In this document: positions 1-9,787 of the stretch, one piece after another
How the letters are laid out: each line of letters opens with the position of its first letter
How positions within the stretch are numbered: position 1 is the stretch's first letter
From: Pandoraea apista
GTDB lineage: Bacteria > Pseudomonadota > Gammaproteobacteria > Burkholderiales > Burkholderiaceae
DNA length: 64,000 nucleotides
Assembly (NCBI RefSeq): GCF_001465595.2
Contig: NZ_CP013481.2
Span: 1,054,001-1,118,000 of the forward strand
Direction of reading: 5' to 3'
The notes under the pieces: generated by a model
The model's input: the letters and a program-made list of their open reading frames with translations, nothing else
Told to the model about the DNA's origin: nothing
Databases searched by the model: none
Program-made: the position numbers and the translations under genes

Positions 1-753
1 ATGTTCTTCTTCGGTGAAAACCAGCCGGCAGCGGTGGCCGACTATCGCCCTGAAGTGCACGACTCCGACGGCCTGTCGATCCAGTCCGGCACAGGCGAAT
101 GGATCTGGCGTCCGCTCGTCAATCCGAAGCGCTTGCTCGTGTCGTCGTTCGCGTTGTCGAATCCGGCCGGATTCGGACTCGTGCAGCGCGATCGCGACTT
201 CAGCAACTATCAGGATCTGGAAGATCACTACGAACTGCGTCCGAGCGCCTGGGTCGAGCCCAAGGGCAAATGGGGGCAGGGGCGAGTGGAGTTGGTGCAA
301 ATCCCGACACCCGACGAGACCAACGATAATATCGTTGCGTATTGGGTGCCGGATGCGCCGCCTAAGCCCAAACAACCGTATTCGCTCGAATACCGGCTGT
401 CGTGGCAAAAAGATAACGACAAGCGCCCGCCAATGGCGTGGGTGTCGCAAAGCCGGCGTGGACATGGCTACCGGGGAAAACCAGACGACAGTCTGTTGTT
501 TGCGCTCGATTTCGAGGGCCCGGCGCTCAAGAAACTGCCGGACGACGCCAAGGTCGAAGGGAACGTGTCCATTGACGGCAATGGCAAGATCCTGGAAGTG
601 CAGACGCAGCGCAATGACGTCACGGGAGGCTATCGCGTCATGCTCCGCATGCGCCGCCTCGATTCCGAGAAACCCGTCGAAATGCGCGCTTACCTGCGCA
701 ACGGCAGTAACACCCTATCCGAAACGTGGAGCTACCTGTTACCCCCCGAGTGA
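1..753 (+). CDS. opgG: Glucan biosynthesis protein OpgG/MdoG, 5'-truncated by the window edge
   Basis: This is the C-terminal 250 residues of the periplasmic OpgG/MdoG protein, which acts with OpgH to make osmoregulated periplasmic glucans. The visible part starts inside the beta-sandwich domain (MFFFGENQP) and includes the family stretch WIWRPLVNP at about residues 35-43. It runs to the normal C-terminus WSYLLPPE. The ATG at position 1 is an internal methionine; the signal peptide and N-terminal half lie upstream. The stop codon overlaps a GTG that is a candidate start for opgH, so the two are translationally coupled. The paralogue OpgD is similar, but adjacency to opgH favours OpgG. Confidence 0.93.
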   Translation: MFFFGENQPAAVADYRPEVHDSDGLSIQSGTGEWIWRPLVNPKRLLVSSFALSNPAGFGLVQRDRDFSNYQDLEDHYELRPSAWVEPKGKWGQGRVELVQIPTPDETNDNIVAYWVPDAPPKPKQPYSLEYRLSWQKDNDKRPPMAWVSQSRRGHGYRGKPDDSLLFALDFEGPALKKLPDDAKVEGNVSIDGNGKILEVQTQRNDVTGGYRVMLRMRRLDSEKPVEMRAYLRNGSNTLSETWSYLLPPE

Positions 754-3416
754 GCGACCGCTCCGATATTCCGGTCGACGAGCTTTACGTCGACCGATTG
801 CCCCTGCCCGCCGAGAAACGTCGCGCGTTGCTTGCACAAGCGCAGCGTGACGGCGGCGATTCGCTCGACGTTCTGACGCGCTTGCAGCGCCTGCTCGCCA
901 CGCGTGTGACGAACGGTGCGGGTGAACGCTTGCCGTCCGCAGGCGACACGTCCATTGCAGCCGACGCATCCGATACCGCCAAGCCGCATGCATTGGCCGA
1001 TGCCGGTGACGCGCCAGGCCAGGAGGACGCTTCTTCCGCTTCTGCTGCGCCTTTTACCGCAACGGCGGCTGTGTGGCATCCGCACGATGTCGCCGAGATC
1101 GAATCCGACAGTGACGCCGTGCTCGCCTCGCAACCGGTTCGCCTCTCCATGACCGAGGGCGGATCGTTGGCGGCGGCTGCCGGACTGAAGGAGGTGCGCG
1201 GCGTGCAGACATTGCGCATTGCGCCGCCGGTACGCCGCACGTCGCTCATTCCGCGCGCCTGGTCCCTCAATCCGCTCGCGCGCTTGTGGCGCAAACTGAT
1301 CGGCCGCAAGGACCCCGATCCGCTCGTGCGCGATGCGCCCGACCCCAAGGGCAAGTGGTCGCAGGCCGGCCGCCGGCGTCGCTGGATGCTGCTCACGCTG
1401 ATGATCGCGCAGACAGCATTGGCCACGCACTTCATGGCTTCCGTGCTGCCGTATCACGGCGCCGATCCGCTCGAGTTCTCCGTGCTGGTCCTGTTCGTGC
1501 TGCTCTTCGGCTGGGTTTCCGCCGGATTCTGGACGGCCATCTTCGGCTTCTTCGTTTTGCTGTTCGGTGGCGAGCGCCACATGATCTCGAAGATGGCGGC
1601 GGGCGATGCGCCCATCGAACCCGATGCGCGTACCGCCATCGTCATGCCGATCTGTAACGAAGACGTCGGTCGCGTGTTCGCCGGATTGCGCGCGACCTAC
1701 GAGTCGCTGGCGAAGACCGATTCGCTCGAACGTTTCGACTTCTTCATCCTGTCGGATTCGAACGAGGCCGATAACTGCACTGCCGAAGTCGATGCATGGC
1801 AGGCGCTGTGCCGCGAGGTCGGCGGCTTCGGCCGCATCTTCTATCGTCGCCGTCAGCGTCGCGTGAAGCGCAAGAGCGGCAACCTCGACGACTTCTGCCG
1901 CCGCTGGGGCAGCGACTACCGCTACATGATCGTGCTCGACGCGGATAGCGTGATGAGCGGCGAGTGTCTGACGAAACTCGTGCGCATGATGGAGGCGCAC
2001 CCGAGTGCGGGTCTGATCCAGACCGCACCGCTCGCGGCCGGACGCGAAACCTTCTATGCCCGTCTGCAACAATTCGCCGGACGAGTGTACGGTCCGCTGT
2101 TCACCGCAGGTCTGCACTACTGGCAGTTGGGCGAGTCGCATTACTGGGGCCACAACGCGATCATTCGCCTGAAGCCCTTCATGGAGCATTGCGCGCTTGC
2201 CCCGTTGCCGGGCAAGGGGGCGATGTCCGGCGCGATTCTCTCGCATGACTTCGTCGAGGCGGCGCTGATGCGACGCGCCGGCTGGGGCGTGTGGATTGCC
2301 TACGATCTGCCTGGCAGCTACGAAGAAATGCCGCCGAACCTGCTTGACGAACTCAAGCGCGACAGGCGCTGGTGTCAGGGCAACCTCATGAACTTCCGCC
2401 TGTTTCTGGCCGAAGGCATGCATCCGGTGCACCGCGCGGTGTTTGTCACGGGAGCCATGGCTTATGTCTCCGCGCCGCTGTGGTTCATCTTTCTGATCCT
2501 CTCGACGTGCCTGCTCGCCAAGCACACGCTGGTCGTGCCCGAGTACTTCACCGCGCCACGTCAGCTATTCCCCGTCTGGCCCGAGTGGCATCCCGAGCGG
2601 GCGCTGGCCTTGTTTTCGGCCACGGCAACGCTGCTCTTCCTGCCGAAGATCCTCGCCGTGCTGCTGATCTGGGTGAAGGGCGCGAAGCGTTTCGGCGGTG
2701 CATTGGCGGTGACGGTAAGCATGTTCATCGAGATGGTGTTCTCCGCCGTGCTCGCGCCCGTGCGCATGCTGTTCCACACGCAGTTCGTGCTGGCTGCGCT
2801 TACGGGTATTGCGATTCAATGGAAGTCGCCGCCGCGTGAGGACGCCGAGACACACTGGGGCGAAGCGATTCGCCGTCACGGTCTGCAAACACTGATCGGG
2901 CTGGGGTGGGGCGGGGTCGTCTACTGGCTCAATCCGGACTTCATCTGGTGGCTCATGCCGATCGTCGGGTCGATGATGATCTCGATTCCTGTGTCGGTGT
3001 TCTCCAGCCGCGTGTCGCTCGGCCGCAGCCTTAAGCGCGCCCGCCTGTTCCTGATTCCGGAGGAGTCGTGGCCGCCCAAGGAATTGCGCATGACCGAGAA
3101 GTACACCGAAGAAGCGGCCAGGCGCATCGACTTCGTCGACGCCGTGATCGATCCGATGGCCAATGCGCTGATCGCTGCGAGCGTGGCGCCGACTCGCGAC
3201 GATGCGAAGCGCGACGCTGTGCGCGCCGGCCGTGTGGAGGCCGCGTTGCTTAGGGGGCCGGCCAAGCTGACGAACACGCAGAAATGGGAGTTGCTCAACG
3301 ATCCGCGAGCCCTCGCGGCGCTCCATTTGCTCGTGTGGACCGACCCGCGTGCTCATCGTGATTGGCGCGCCGCGCGCGCCAACGGGCTGTCGCAAGGGTT
3401 TCTCGCGTCAGCCTGA
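750..3416 (+). CDS. opgH: Glucan glucosyltransferase OpgH (MdoH), GT2 family
   Basis: Inner-membrane glucosyltransferase that polymerises the beta-1,2-glucan backbone from UDP-glucose and exports it. I start it at the GTG overlapping the opgG stop (GTGA), giving 888 residues; a second in-frame GTG lies at 726 and neither has a clean Shine-Dalgarno. A long Ala/Pro/Asp-rich cytoplasmic N-terminus (about 1-205) precedes two membrane segments (about 210-272). The GT2 catalytic domain follows, with DADS near 397 and the processive-synthase RRWCQG motif near 539-544. Several more membrane helices follow to about 760, then a hydrophilic tail. It ends before a strong bidirectional terminator. Confidence 0.95.
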   Translation: MSDRSDIPVDELYVDRLPLPAEKRRALLAQAQRDGGDSLDVLTRLQRLLATRVTNGAGERLPSAGDTSIAADASDTAKPHALADAGDAPGQEDASSASAAPFTATAAVWHPHDVAEIESDSDAVLASQPVRLSMTEGGSLAAAAGLKEVRGVQTLRIAPPVRRTSLIPRAWSLNPLARLWRKLIGRKDPDPLVRDAPDPKGKWSQAGRRRRWMLLTLMIAQTALATHFMASVLPYHGADPLEFSVLVLFVLLFGWVSAGFWTAIFGFFVLLFGGERHMISKMAAGDAPIEPDARTAIVMPICNEDVGRVFAGLRATYESLAKTDSLERFDFFILSDSNEADNCTAEVDAWQALCREVGGFGRIFYRRRQRRVKRKSGNLDDFCRRWGSDYRYMIVLDADSVMSGECLTKLVRMMEAHPSAGLIQTAPLAAGRETFYARLQQFAGRVYGPLFTAGLHYWQLGESHYWGHNAIIRLKPFMEHCALAPLPGKGAMSGAILSHDFVEAALMRRAGWGVWIAYDLPGSYEEMPPNLLDELKRDRRWCQGNLMNFRLFLAEGMHPVHRAVFVTGAMAYVSAPLWFIFLILSTCLLAKHTLVVPEYFTAPRQLFPVWPEWHPERALALFSATATLLFLPKILAVLLIWVKGAKRFGGALAVTVSMFIEMVFSAVLAPVRMLFHTQFVLAALTGIAIQWKSPPREDAETHWGEAIRRHGLQTLIGLGWGGVVYWLNPDFIWWLMPIVGSMMISIPVSVFSSRVSLGRSLKRARLFLIPEESWPPKELRMTEKYTEEAARRIDFVDAVIDPMANALIAASVAPTRDDAKRDAVRAGRVEAALLRGPAKLTNTQKWELLNDPRALAALHLLVWTDPRAHRDWRAARANGLSQGFLASA

Positions 3417-3450
3417 TCGGCGCGCGCCGCATGCGCGATGACGGAATGTC

Positions 3451-3484
3451 AAACGGCAAGGCATCGCGCCTTGCCGTTTTTGCT
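3451..3484. terminator. Bidirectional intrinsic terminator between opgH and the NlpD-like gene
   Basis: A perfect 12-bp stem (AAACGGCAAGGC / GCCTTGCCGTTT, 3451-3462 and 3468-3479) closes a 5-nt loop. T residues follow on the plus strand and A residues precede it, so it can end transcription from both converging genes. Confidence 0.9.
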
Positions 3485-3529
3485 TTGCCGCTTTCGTCCG
3501 CAAAGCACAGACCGATGCCATCGACCGGA

Positions 3530-4345
3530 TCAGCGCGATGGCAGGAAGTCGCGCGGGTTGAAAGGCGTGCCTTTTTGACGCACTTCGAAATGCAGCTTCA
3601 CGGTCCCTTGCGAGTCGGTGTCGCCCATTTCGGCGATCTTCTGGCCCTTGCTGACCGATGCCCCTTCCTTCACGAGAACGGCGCGATTGTGGGCATAGGC
3701 GGTGAGATAGCCGTTTTCGTGCTGCACCATCACCAGGTTGCCGTAACCGCGCAGACCGTTCCCCGCGTAGACAACCTTGCCTGCGGCGGCAGCATAGACC
3801 GGATCGCCGGCCTTGCCGCCGATATCGACCCCCTTGTTACTGCTGCCGTTGAAATTCGCCAGCACGGGGCCGTCAGCGGGCCAGACCATTGGGATCTTGT
3901 TTGTCGCAGTGCGCGGGGCTGCCGGTGCCGGCGCGGCCTTGGGAGCCGGTTTGGCCTGTGCTCGCGGCCGTGCAGCGCCCGACGACGCACTCCCCGATGA
4001 GGCTGCGGCTGCGGCAGGGGCCCTGGACGTGCCGGCGGGCGGCACGACACGCAACACCTGGCCGACCTCGATCTTGTCGGGATCGGTCAAACCGTTCCAC
4101 CGAACCAGATCGGCCGTGCTGGCATTATTGCTGCGCGCAATGCCGTAAAGCGTATCGCCGGATTGCACACGATAGCTGCCGGCCGGCACCGGACCGTAGG
4201 TCGGCGACCCGGCACAAGCGGCAAGCGTTGCGCAAACGGCCAGACTCAGGAAATGCGTATGGCAACGGGCGAACCAACGCGGTCGGCCGGATATTTTTAC
4301 TTCAGATTGCGGCCTCGAGGGGCGCATGAAACGAGTAGGCTCCAT
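3530..4345 (-). CDS. NlpD-like lipoprotein: LysM plus degenerate M23 (LytM) domain
   Basis: Predicted outer-membrane lipoprotein of the NlpD/EnvC group, which activates septal amidases rather than cutting peptidoglycan itself. A signal peptide ends in a lipobox LAAC (about residues 41-44). A LysM domain follows (YRVQSGDTLYGIARSNN, about 58-100), then an Ala/Pro linker and a LytM domain to the C-terminus. The first zinc ligand is replaced: the site reads NKGVDI where active enzymes have a histidine. YAHN and LHFE are retained, which is the pattern of NlpD. The ATG at 4345 gives 271 residues; an ATG six codons downstream would give a more usual signal peptide. No pcm or rpoS neighbour is present, so it is probably a second, stand-alone NlpD-type paralogue. 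Confidence 0.85.
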   Translation of the reverse strand: MEPTRFMRPSRPQSEVKISGRPRWFARCHTHFLSLAVCATLAACAGSPTYGPVPAGSYRVQSGDTLYGIARSNNASTADLVRWNGLTDPDKIEVGQVLRVVPPAGTSRAPAAAAASSGSASSGAARPRAQAKPAPKAAPAPAAPRTATNKIPMVWPADGPVLANFNGSSNKGVDIGGKAGDPVYAAAAGKVVYAGNGLRGYGNLVMVQHENGYLTAYAHNRAVLVKEGASVSKGQKIAEMGDTDSQGTVKLHFEVRQKGTPFNPRDFLPSR

Positions 4346-4605
4346 CCGTAGGCAGGTGAGAGGTCCATTGGCGGTCGCGGAAAGTGCCGAATAGGCAATG
4401 CGTTAGGCAATGCGCGTCGAATAGGGGAAAACCGTAGCAAAGTGATTTCAGACAGCACAAAACGCGAGCAGGACGCGCGACAACGGCATGGACACGGGAC
4501 AAAACGCCCATTGTACGGGCTGCGGCACCGGGTCGGACACCCGAAGAGTGCCCAAATTCCCGGCTATTTGCGGAAATTGTTACTTAATTTGCGGTATTTA
4601 CCCTG
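4346..4605. other. Intergenic region between the NlpD-like gene and the cspA promoter
   Basis: About 260 bp with no convincing gene. It should hold the leftward promoter of the NlpD-like gene; a TACAAT-like -10 on the minus strand (4510-4515) is visible but lacks a good -35. An 11-bp direct repeat TAGGCAATGCG occurs at 4392-4402 and 4404-4414, one base apart. Confidence 0.5.
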
Positions 4606-4634
4606 TTGACAAGCGGCGGCGCTACACGTATAAA
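4606..4634 (+). promoter_or_regulatory. Near-consensus sigma-70 promoter of cspA
   Basis: TTGACA (4606-4611) is followed after exactly 17 nt by TATAAA (4629-4634). This predicts transcription from about 4641 and an untranslated leader of roughly 140 nt before the cspA ATG. Such a leader is a hallmark of cold-shock mRNAs. Confidence 0.85.
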
Positions 4635-4736
4635 ACCAACTGCAGATTGTCAAGCCGCGAAGTTGTTGTCAGACGTAGTTTTCCTGCTTCTCGCTGGTTT
4701 CTAGTCCTTCATTTTCCCTTGATTGTCAGCGCTGGA

Positions 4737-4753
4737 GGGGTCATTCCGACCCC
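4737..4753 (+). promoter_or_regulatory. Hairpin in the cspA leader
   Basis: GGGGTC (4737-4742) pairs with GACCCC (4748-4753) around a 5-nt loop, ending 26 nt before the cspA start codon and about 15 nt before its Shine-Dalgarno. It is well placed to influence leader folding; any thermosensor role is inference. Confidence 0.45.
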
Positions 4754-4779
4754 AGGCTATTGTTTTATTAGGAAAAAAC

Positions 4780-4983
4780 ATGGAAACCGGTATTGTTAAG
4801 TGGTTCAACGACGCAAAGGGCTTCGGCTTCATCACCCCGGACGCCGGCGGTGAAGACCTGTTCGCTCACTTCTCGGAAGTGAAGGTTGACGGCTTCAAGT
4901 CGCTGCAAGAGAACCAACGCGTGTCGTTCGAAGTGAAGACTGGCCCGAAGGGCAAGCAAGCTGCGAACATCAAGCCGATCTAA
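4780..4983 (+). CDS. cspA: Cold-shock domain protein (CspA family)
   Basis: A 67-residue single cold-shock domain protein that binds single-stranded RNA/DNA and acts as an RNA chaperone. The RNP1-like stretch KGFGFI (about 14-19) and RNP2-like DLFAHF (about 26-31) are intact. I choose the ATG at 4780 because it gives the canonical [10 protein letters not shown] start and has an AGGA motif at 4770-4773. An upstream in-frame GTG would add a non-homologous tail. Burkholderiales carry several csp paralogues, so cspA is the family name rather than a proven orthologue. It is monocistronic, between a strong promoter and a strong terminator. Confidence 0.93.
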   Translation: METGIVKWFNDAKGFGFITPDAGGEDLFAHFSEVKVDGFKSLQENQRVSFEVKTGPKGKQAANIKPI

Positions 4984-5046
4984 GCGGCTTCATCGCTTTC
5001 TCGTGATGCTGCACCAGCCTTAGGGCGAGGCAGCGTCTCGCGATCA

Positions 5047-5089
5047 ACAGGCCCGATGGCGAAAGTCATCGGGCCTGTTTGTTTTTTGA
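5047..5089 (+). terminator. Intrinsic terminator of cspA
   Basis: A 12-bp stem ACAGGCCCGATG / CATCGGGCCTGT (5047-5058, 5067-5078) closes an 8-nt loop and is followed by TTGTTTTTTG. Confidence 0.92.
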
Positions 5090-5193
5090 TTCCCTTTCGT
5101 TTCGTATAAGACGTGCACGCGAACGGTGTCACCGTCACGGTTCGACGCTACAATGCCTGATCGAATTCGCATCGGCATTTTTCTGAGGCAATC

Positions 5194-5832
5194 ATGAGCC
5201 TGCAAACGTGGTGGCTATTCGTAGTCACCGTTTTTTTCGTCTCGGCGACGCCGGGACCGAACATGTTGCTCGTCATGACGCATGGCGCGCGTCATGGCTT
5301 ACGTCCGTCGTTGGGAACGATGGCCGGTTGCATGACGGCACTCATCGCGATGATGTCGATCTCGGCGGCAGGTCTGGGCGCGGTGCTCAAAGCGTGGCCG
5401 ATGCTGTTCGATACGCTGCGCTATGTCGGCGCGGCCTACCTGATTTATCTCGGTTACAAGAGCTGGCGCTCGCCGGTGGATGCCAAGGAAGCGGCCGCCA
5501 ATCTCGGCGCGCCTGCACTGGTGGCCGACTCGAGTTTCGGCAAGCTGTTCAAATCAGGTTTTCTGGTGGCGGCAAGCAACCCGAAGGCCATTCTGTTCGC
5601 CGCGGCGTTCTTGCCGCAGTTCATCGACCCGGCGGCCGCCAAGCTCCCGCAGTTCTCGATTCTGCTCGGCACGTTCGCCGTGATCGAGATGAGCTGGTAC
5701 ATGGTCTATGCCACGGGCGGACTGCGCATTGCGCCGTACTTGCGTGAAGCGCGTGTGCTCAAGGCATTTAACCGCATTAGTGGTGGCGTGTTCATGGGCT
5801 TTGGCGCGTTGATGGCAGCGGTGCATCGCTGA
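5194..5832 (+). CDS. LysE/RhtB family amino-acid exporter
   Basis: A 212-residue inner-membrane exporter of the LysE superfamily, RhtB branch (amino acids or homoserine lactone-like substrates; the real substrate cannot be read from sequence). The family signature TPGPN sits at about residues 19-23 after the first helix, and there are about six hydrophobic segments. The conserved NPKA loop (about 129-132) and normal family length are present. The ATG at 5194 has GAGG at 5185-5188. It is followed by about 240 bp without a gene and has no co-directional partner nearby. Confidence 0.9.
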   Translation: MSLQTWWLFVVTVFFVSATPGPNMLLVMTHGARHGLRPSLGTMAGCMTALIAMMSISAAGLGAVLKAWPMLFDTLRYVGAAYLIYLGYKSWRSPVDAKEAAANLGAPALVADSSFGKLFKSGFLVAASNPKAILFAAAFLPQFIDPAAAKLPQFSILLGTFAVIEMSWYMVYATGGLRIAPYLREARVLKAFNRISGGVFMGFGALMAAVHR

Positions 5833-6073
5833 GCTGGCGAGATCAGCAACAAGGGCGCATGGCACGGGGAGCAGTAGGTCCGTGCGCCATTGCACTTAAT
5901 ATTTGCGGCATGCGACCGTTAACGTTCATGACCAGATGCATGAATGGCGAATGCGTACCGACGGATGCGCTTCGCGCTGTGATGCTGCAAGGTGTCACGG
6001 GTTGCAAAGGCTTTAATGCGTACGGCTTGCGTGGACTCGCGTGGCCGTCACGGGGACAAATAGAAGATCAGGT

Positions 6074-6841
6074 ATGGAAACGACAGAACCGCAGGTGACA
6101 CCGGCGCCCACGGACGAAGAGTCTCAACTGCATGACTCGTATCGCATCAGCAATCCGCTGGAGATTGGTGGCGTGCTGCGTCATCTGGCAACGCGGGGCG
6201 ACTTCATGACGGTGTACTTCGCCAACGGCCAGCGTCAGCTCGTCACGCGTCTGCTCAAGGTCGAGCCGCAAGCCCGCGGCTTTTATTTCGACTGGGGCGG
6301 CGTGGAGACGGAGAACCGGGCTCTGCTTGCCAACAAGCGCGCGCTGTTCGTGGGGGTGCCTGAAGGCATTCAGGTGCATTTCCCCATTGGCGACGTGGAA
6401 GAGCGCGAATATGAAGGCTATCCGGCGTTCTATTCCTCTTACCCGGAAACGCTCGTGCGCTTGCAGCGCCGTGACTATTTCCGTGTGAAGACACCGATTC
6501 TCGATCCCTATCAGTGCACCATCAAATTCCCTGACGACTCGCCGATGCGTCTGTCGGTGTTCGACCTGTCGCTCGGCGGCGTGGGCTTGCGCACGAAGTC
6601 CGATGTGGCCGCCGAGATTCCGAAAGGCTCGATGCTCATGCACGCCGAGATCGAGTTGCGCGACTACGGTACGGTTCAGGTCGATCTGGAAGTGTGTGCC
6701 ATTCGTAGCGTGCCGCTCGCGAAGGATGTCGAGTATCACATTGGCTGCCGCTTTATCGCGCTCTCGCGGACCGCCGAGTCGCGTCTGCAAAAACTCATCA
6801 CGCAACTTGAACTCAACCGCAAGGCATTTGCGCGCGGCTAA
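6074..6841 (+). CDS. ycgR: YcgR-type flagellar brake protein, c-di-GMP-binding PilZ domain
   Basis: A cytoplasmic c-di-GMP effector that slows the flagellar motor. From the ATG at 6074 it has 255 residues; an in-frame GTG at 6041 would add eleven non-conserved residues. The N-terminal YcgR domain (about 22-125) is followed by a C-terminal PilZ domain. Both PilZ ligand motifs are intact: RRDYFR (132-137, the RxxxR site) and DLSLGG (164-169, the D/NxSxxG site). No flagellar genes are in the window, so it acts in trans. It ends at a terminator shared with the converging LuxR-type gene. Confidence 0.88.
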   Translation: METTEPQVTPAPTDEESQLHDSYRISNPLEIGGVLRHLATRGDFMTVYFANGQRQLVTRLLKVEPQARGFYFDWGGVETENRALLANKRALFVGVPEGIQVHFPIGDVEEREYEGYPAFYSSYPETLVRLQRRDYFRVKTPILDPYQCTIKFPDDSPMRLSVFDLSLGGVGLRTKSDVAAEIPKGSMLMHAEIELRDYGTVQVDLEVCAIRSVPLAKDVEYHIGCRFIALSRTAESRLQKLITQLELNRKAFARG

Positions 6842-6956
6842 GTGATAGCACGGCTGAGTGTTTGACGTTTGACGTCGGCCAGCGATCGCGTTGCCCAGGT
6901 TTGTGCCGTCTCGGGAGTGAGGTGAGTGGACCCGATCGGATGCGATCGAATCTGAT

Positions 6957-6984
6957 AAGGGCGACCCGTGGGGTCGCCCTTTTG
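6957..6984. terminator. Bidirectional terminator between ycgR and the LuxR-type gene
   Basis: An 11-bp perfect stem AAGGGCGACCC / GGGTCGCCCTT (6957-6967, 6971-6981) with a 3-nt loop, followed by more T residues. It lies between two convergent genes. Confidence 0.88.
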
Positions 6985-7012
6985 CATTTCGCGGATTTGG
7001 TGACCCCCTGCG

Positions 7013-8152
7013 TCAGCCCGGTGCATGAATCTTCAGGGCCGGAATAGCGTGCAATAACCGTGTCAGGTCGGCCTGACGCCGGCATCCCGTCTTGTCGAAG
7101 ATGTGACGCAACTGAGTGCGCACCGTGTTAATAGCCACGTCGGCGTCTTGTGCGTATTGCGCCAGTTCGCGGCCTTCGGCCAGCGCCTGAGCGAGACGCG
7201 CCTCCGCAGGCGACAGGCCGAACAGCACCTTGAGCGTGTAAGGCCCGAGCGTTACCCGCCGGTCCAGTTCGCCAATGGTGAGCATGACCATCGGACGCTG
7301 CCAGGGGGCGGCGCACGCATGCGATTCCCGTAGTGGCAGCGCCGTGATCACCCAATGTCGCTTCTCGTCCTGCAGGCGATGGGTGCCGGCAATCGGCATG
7401 GGCGCCGTCGCGTTAGCGATCAGACGGCGCACTGCCTGATCGTCGCTCGGAAGCAGCGCGGTAAACTTCCCGCCGCAAATGCTGACGTTGCGCGTCGCCC
7501 CCAATTGCTGATGGGCCGCGATATTCAGGTAGTGCACATGACATGTCTCGTCGGTGACGACGATGGCCATCTCTAATTGATCGAGCACCGACAGGCCCAT
7601 GGCCGCTTGCGCTTGCAGATGCCGGGTGCCGGCGCGCAAACGCGCCGCCCGGGCGATATGCCGGGTGATGATGTCCAGGTCGGGAGCGGTATCCGACGCT
7701 TCGAAGGGCGGTCGGTCGGGACCCCGCAGAATCGCCAGCAACTCACTGGTGCCGTCGGCCCCATCGAGATGCAGGCCGTACGTGTAACGTACGCCGTTGG
7801 GAATCAGAAAATCGTTGAACAACTCGCTGCGCGCTACATAGCGCTCGCTCAGATGATGGTGGCATCGCATGGCATGCCCGACCGGCTGGCTCAGCATCAG
7901 TGACACGCGCGGATCGGTGGGAGCGAGCTTTTCAACGAACTCGCGAATGAGATCGGGCGGCGTTTCCAGCGAATAAGAGTCGCGTGTGGCGCAGTGGCGC
8001 GCGCGATCCCATGTCACCGAATGAAACCCCGTACCGCCGGCCCACCGATTGAAATCGCGCAACGCCTGATCCCAACGCGCCTCGTCCAGCACCCCGTCAT
8101 AGCAGGTGCTGATCAGCGCGTCGAGAGACAACTTCCCCGTGTCGTCCACCAT
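7013..8152 (-). CDS. LuxR-type transcriptional regulator
   Basis: A 379-residue protein with a C-terminal LuxR/FixJ-type helix-turn-helix (about 308-370: LSPAEARLAQALAEG followed by VAINTVRTQLRHIFDKTG). A region around 205-290 looks like a PAS-type sensor (IVVTDETCHVHYLNIAA). The N-terminal 170 residues have no domain I can name. There is no receiver domain, so it is not a standard response regulator, and no autoinducer-binding signature is obvious. GGGAGG lies just upstream, 2 nt before the ATG at 8152 and 5 nt before the next codon, a GTG at 8149, so either may be used. It is monocistronic and its target is unknown. Confidence 0.82.
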   Translation of the reverse strand: MVDDTGKLSLDALISTCYDGVLDEARWDQALRDFNRWAGGTGFHSVTWDRARHCATRDSYSLETPPDLIREFVEKLAPTDPRVSLMLSQPVGHAMRCHHHLSERYVARSELFNDFLIPNGVRYTYGLHLDGADGTSELLAILRGPDRPPFEASDTAPDLDIITRHIARAARLRAGTRHLQAQAAMGLSVLDQLEMAIVVTDETCHVHYLNIAAHQQLGATRNVSICGGKFTALLPSDDQAVRRLIANATAPMPIAGTHRLQDEKRHWVITALPLRESHACAAPWQRPMVMLTIGELDRRVTLGPYTLKVLFGLSPAEARLAQALAEGRELAQYAQDADVAINTVRTQLRHIFDKTGCRRQADLTRLLHAIPALKIHAPG

Positions 8153-8290
8153 CGCCTCCCATGGCTCTGTCTCGACGAACCTCGATGTCTTGCCTTGTGC
8201 CCGCTTCAGCCCATTGCGCCTTTGCCGCTGACGGGCATGTTGCGCATGGTGCGTATTCTGGCAAGCGCCATCACGGGGATCAATCCGGTT

Positions 8291-9643
8291 TTACTCGTCG
8301 CGTTGCGGCATCGCGACATGTTCGGGCGGCTCGCCACGCGCTTCGCGCACACCATCGGGGTAGATGCGCACGAGCACGATTCGCGGGCCCTGCATCTTCT
8401 TGACGACCACGGAGAAGCCATCGAAGTCGATCTTCTGGCCTTCGCGTGGCAGATAGGCCAGCGTATCCATGATCAGGCCGCCCACCGACTCTGCGCGTTC
8501 GCTCGGAATCTCGATGCCCAGCGAGCGCTCCAGCGTAAGGATCGGCAAGCTGCCACGCCCGATGAGCGTGCCGTCTTCCATGCGGGTCCAGTCGTCTTCC
8601 GTTTGACGGAATTCGTCGCGGATTTTACCCACCAGCGCAGAGAGCAGGTTGTCCAGCGTGAGGAAACCGATGGGCTTCTGGTCGGGCCATCCCACAATGG
8701 CAAAGTGCGGAGCGCCCCGGCGAAAGCGCCCGAACAGCTCGCGTGCGGGCATGTCGGGCCGCACGCGCTCGACCGGACGCGCCATGCTGCCAAGGTCCTC
8801 GATCGACTGGCCGTGATGCTCCGCGAGGAACAGGTCCTTCAGGTGAACCACGCCGAGTATGGTCTCGCCGTCGTTGTCGAAGAACGGATAGCGGCTATAG
8901 CGGTGCCGGTAGGCCGTGTCCATGTTCTGCTCGAACGTGGCGTTGCGGCGGAAGGCGGCCACTTCGCTCATCGGATGCATCAGATCGGACACCGTCAGAT
9001 CGCTGAAGTCGATGGCATAGGCCACCACGTTCCAATCGTCGCGCGAGAGTTTTTCGCTCGACGCGCCCCGGCGCATGATCAGCTTGATTTCGTCGGCCGA
9101 GTAATGCGCATCCGCCCCATGGGAGGGGTCCAGGCCAGTCCAGCGCAGCAGGCGGTTGGCACTGTGGTTGAGCACCCAGATCGCCGGATACATCAGCCAG
9201 TAGAAGGCGTAGAGCGGTGCTGCCGTCCAGATGGAGACGGCTTCCGGCACGCGCAGCGCCATCGACTTCGGCGCGAGTTCGCCCACGACGATGTGCAGAT
9301 ACGAAATCGTGAAGAAGGCGATGAAGAAGGCCAGCGCGTGAATCAGTTCGGCCGAAGTGACGCCCAGTGCCGCGAACAGCGGCGTGAGAATGCGCGCGAA
9401 GGCGGGTTCACCGATCCAGCCCAGACCGAGCGAGGCGAGGGTGATGCCGAGTTGGCATGCAGAGAGGTAGGTATCGAGCTGGCCGTGCACCTTGGCCAGA
9501 ATACGGCCGCGCCAACCGCGTTGGCGGGCAATGACTTGAACGCGCGTCTGGCGCAGTTTGACGAGGCCGAATTCCGCCGCCACGAAAAAGCCGTTGAGAA
9601 ACACCAGCAGGATCGCAGCGACGATCAGTAAGAGATTTTCCAA
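8291..9643 (-). CDS. CNNM/CorC (HlyC) family membrane protein: DUF21, CBS pair, CorC_HlyC domain
   Basis: A 450-residue protein of the CNNM family, often annotated as a hemolysin-like protein but related to Mg/Co efflux transporters. The N-terminal DUF21 region has about four membrane helices (2-160, starting NLLLIVAAILLVFLNGFF). A CBS pair (about 215-340) and a C-terminal transporter-associated FAD/PCMH-like domain (about 355-435) follow. The only start matching the family N-terminus is a TTG at 9643 with no clear Shine-Dalgarno, so the start is less certain than the gene. Transport of divalent cations is inferred from the family. Confidence 0.85.
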   Translation of the reverse strand: MENLLLIVAAILLVFLNGFFVAAEFGLVKLRQTRVQVIARQRGWRGRILAKVHGQLDTYLSACQLGITLASLGLGWIGEPAFARILTPLFAALGVTSAELIHALAFFIAFFTISYLHIVVGELAPKSMALRVPEAVSIWTAAPLYAFYWLMYPAIWVLNHSANRLLRWTGLDPSHGADAHYSADEIKLIMRRGASSEKLSRDDWNVVAYAIDFSDLTVSDLMHPMSEVAAFRRNATFEQNMDTAYRHRYSRYPFFDNDGETILGVVHLKDLFLAEHHGQSIEDLGSMARPVERVRPDMPARELFGRFRRGAPHFAIVGWPDQKPIGFLTLDNLLSALVGKIRDEFRQTEDDWTRMEDGTLIGRGSLPILTLERSLGIEIPSERAESVGGLIMDTLAYLPREGQKIDFDGFSVVVKKMQGPRIVLVRIYPDGVREARGEPPEHVAMPQRDE

Positions 9644-9787
9644 AATATAAGAAATGGGACAACAGGCCCGTCAGTATAAGTGACATTTGCTCCAGGTAAG
9701 AAATAACCGTCACGTTCCGGTGTTTTGCCAGCCAGTTGCCGGTGATTCACGGGGCTTTCGCGGCGGATGCGGGCAAGTCTGGATTCG

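Noticed and set aside
732..2525. A 597-codon minus-strand frame opposite opgH
   Set aside because: Composition shadow of opgH; no start signal, no domain.
7994..9631. A 545-codon plus-strand frame opposite the CNNM gene
   Set aside because: Shadow of the real minus-strand gene; its residues show no family and it spans the intergenic gap.
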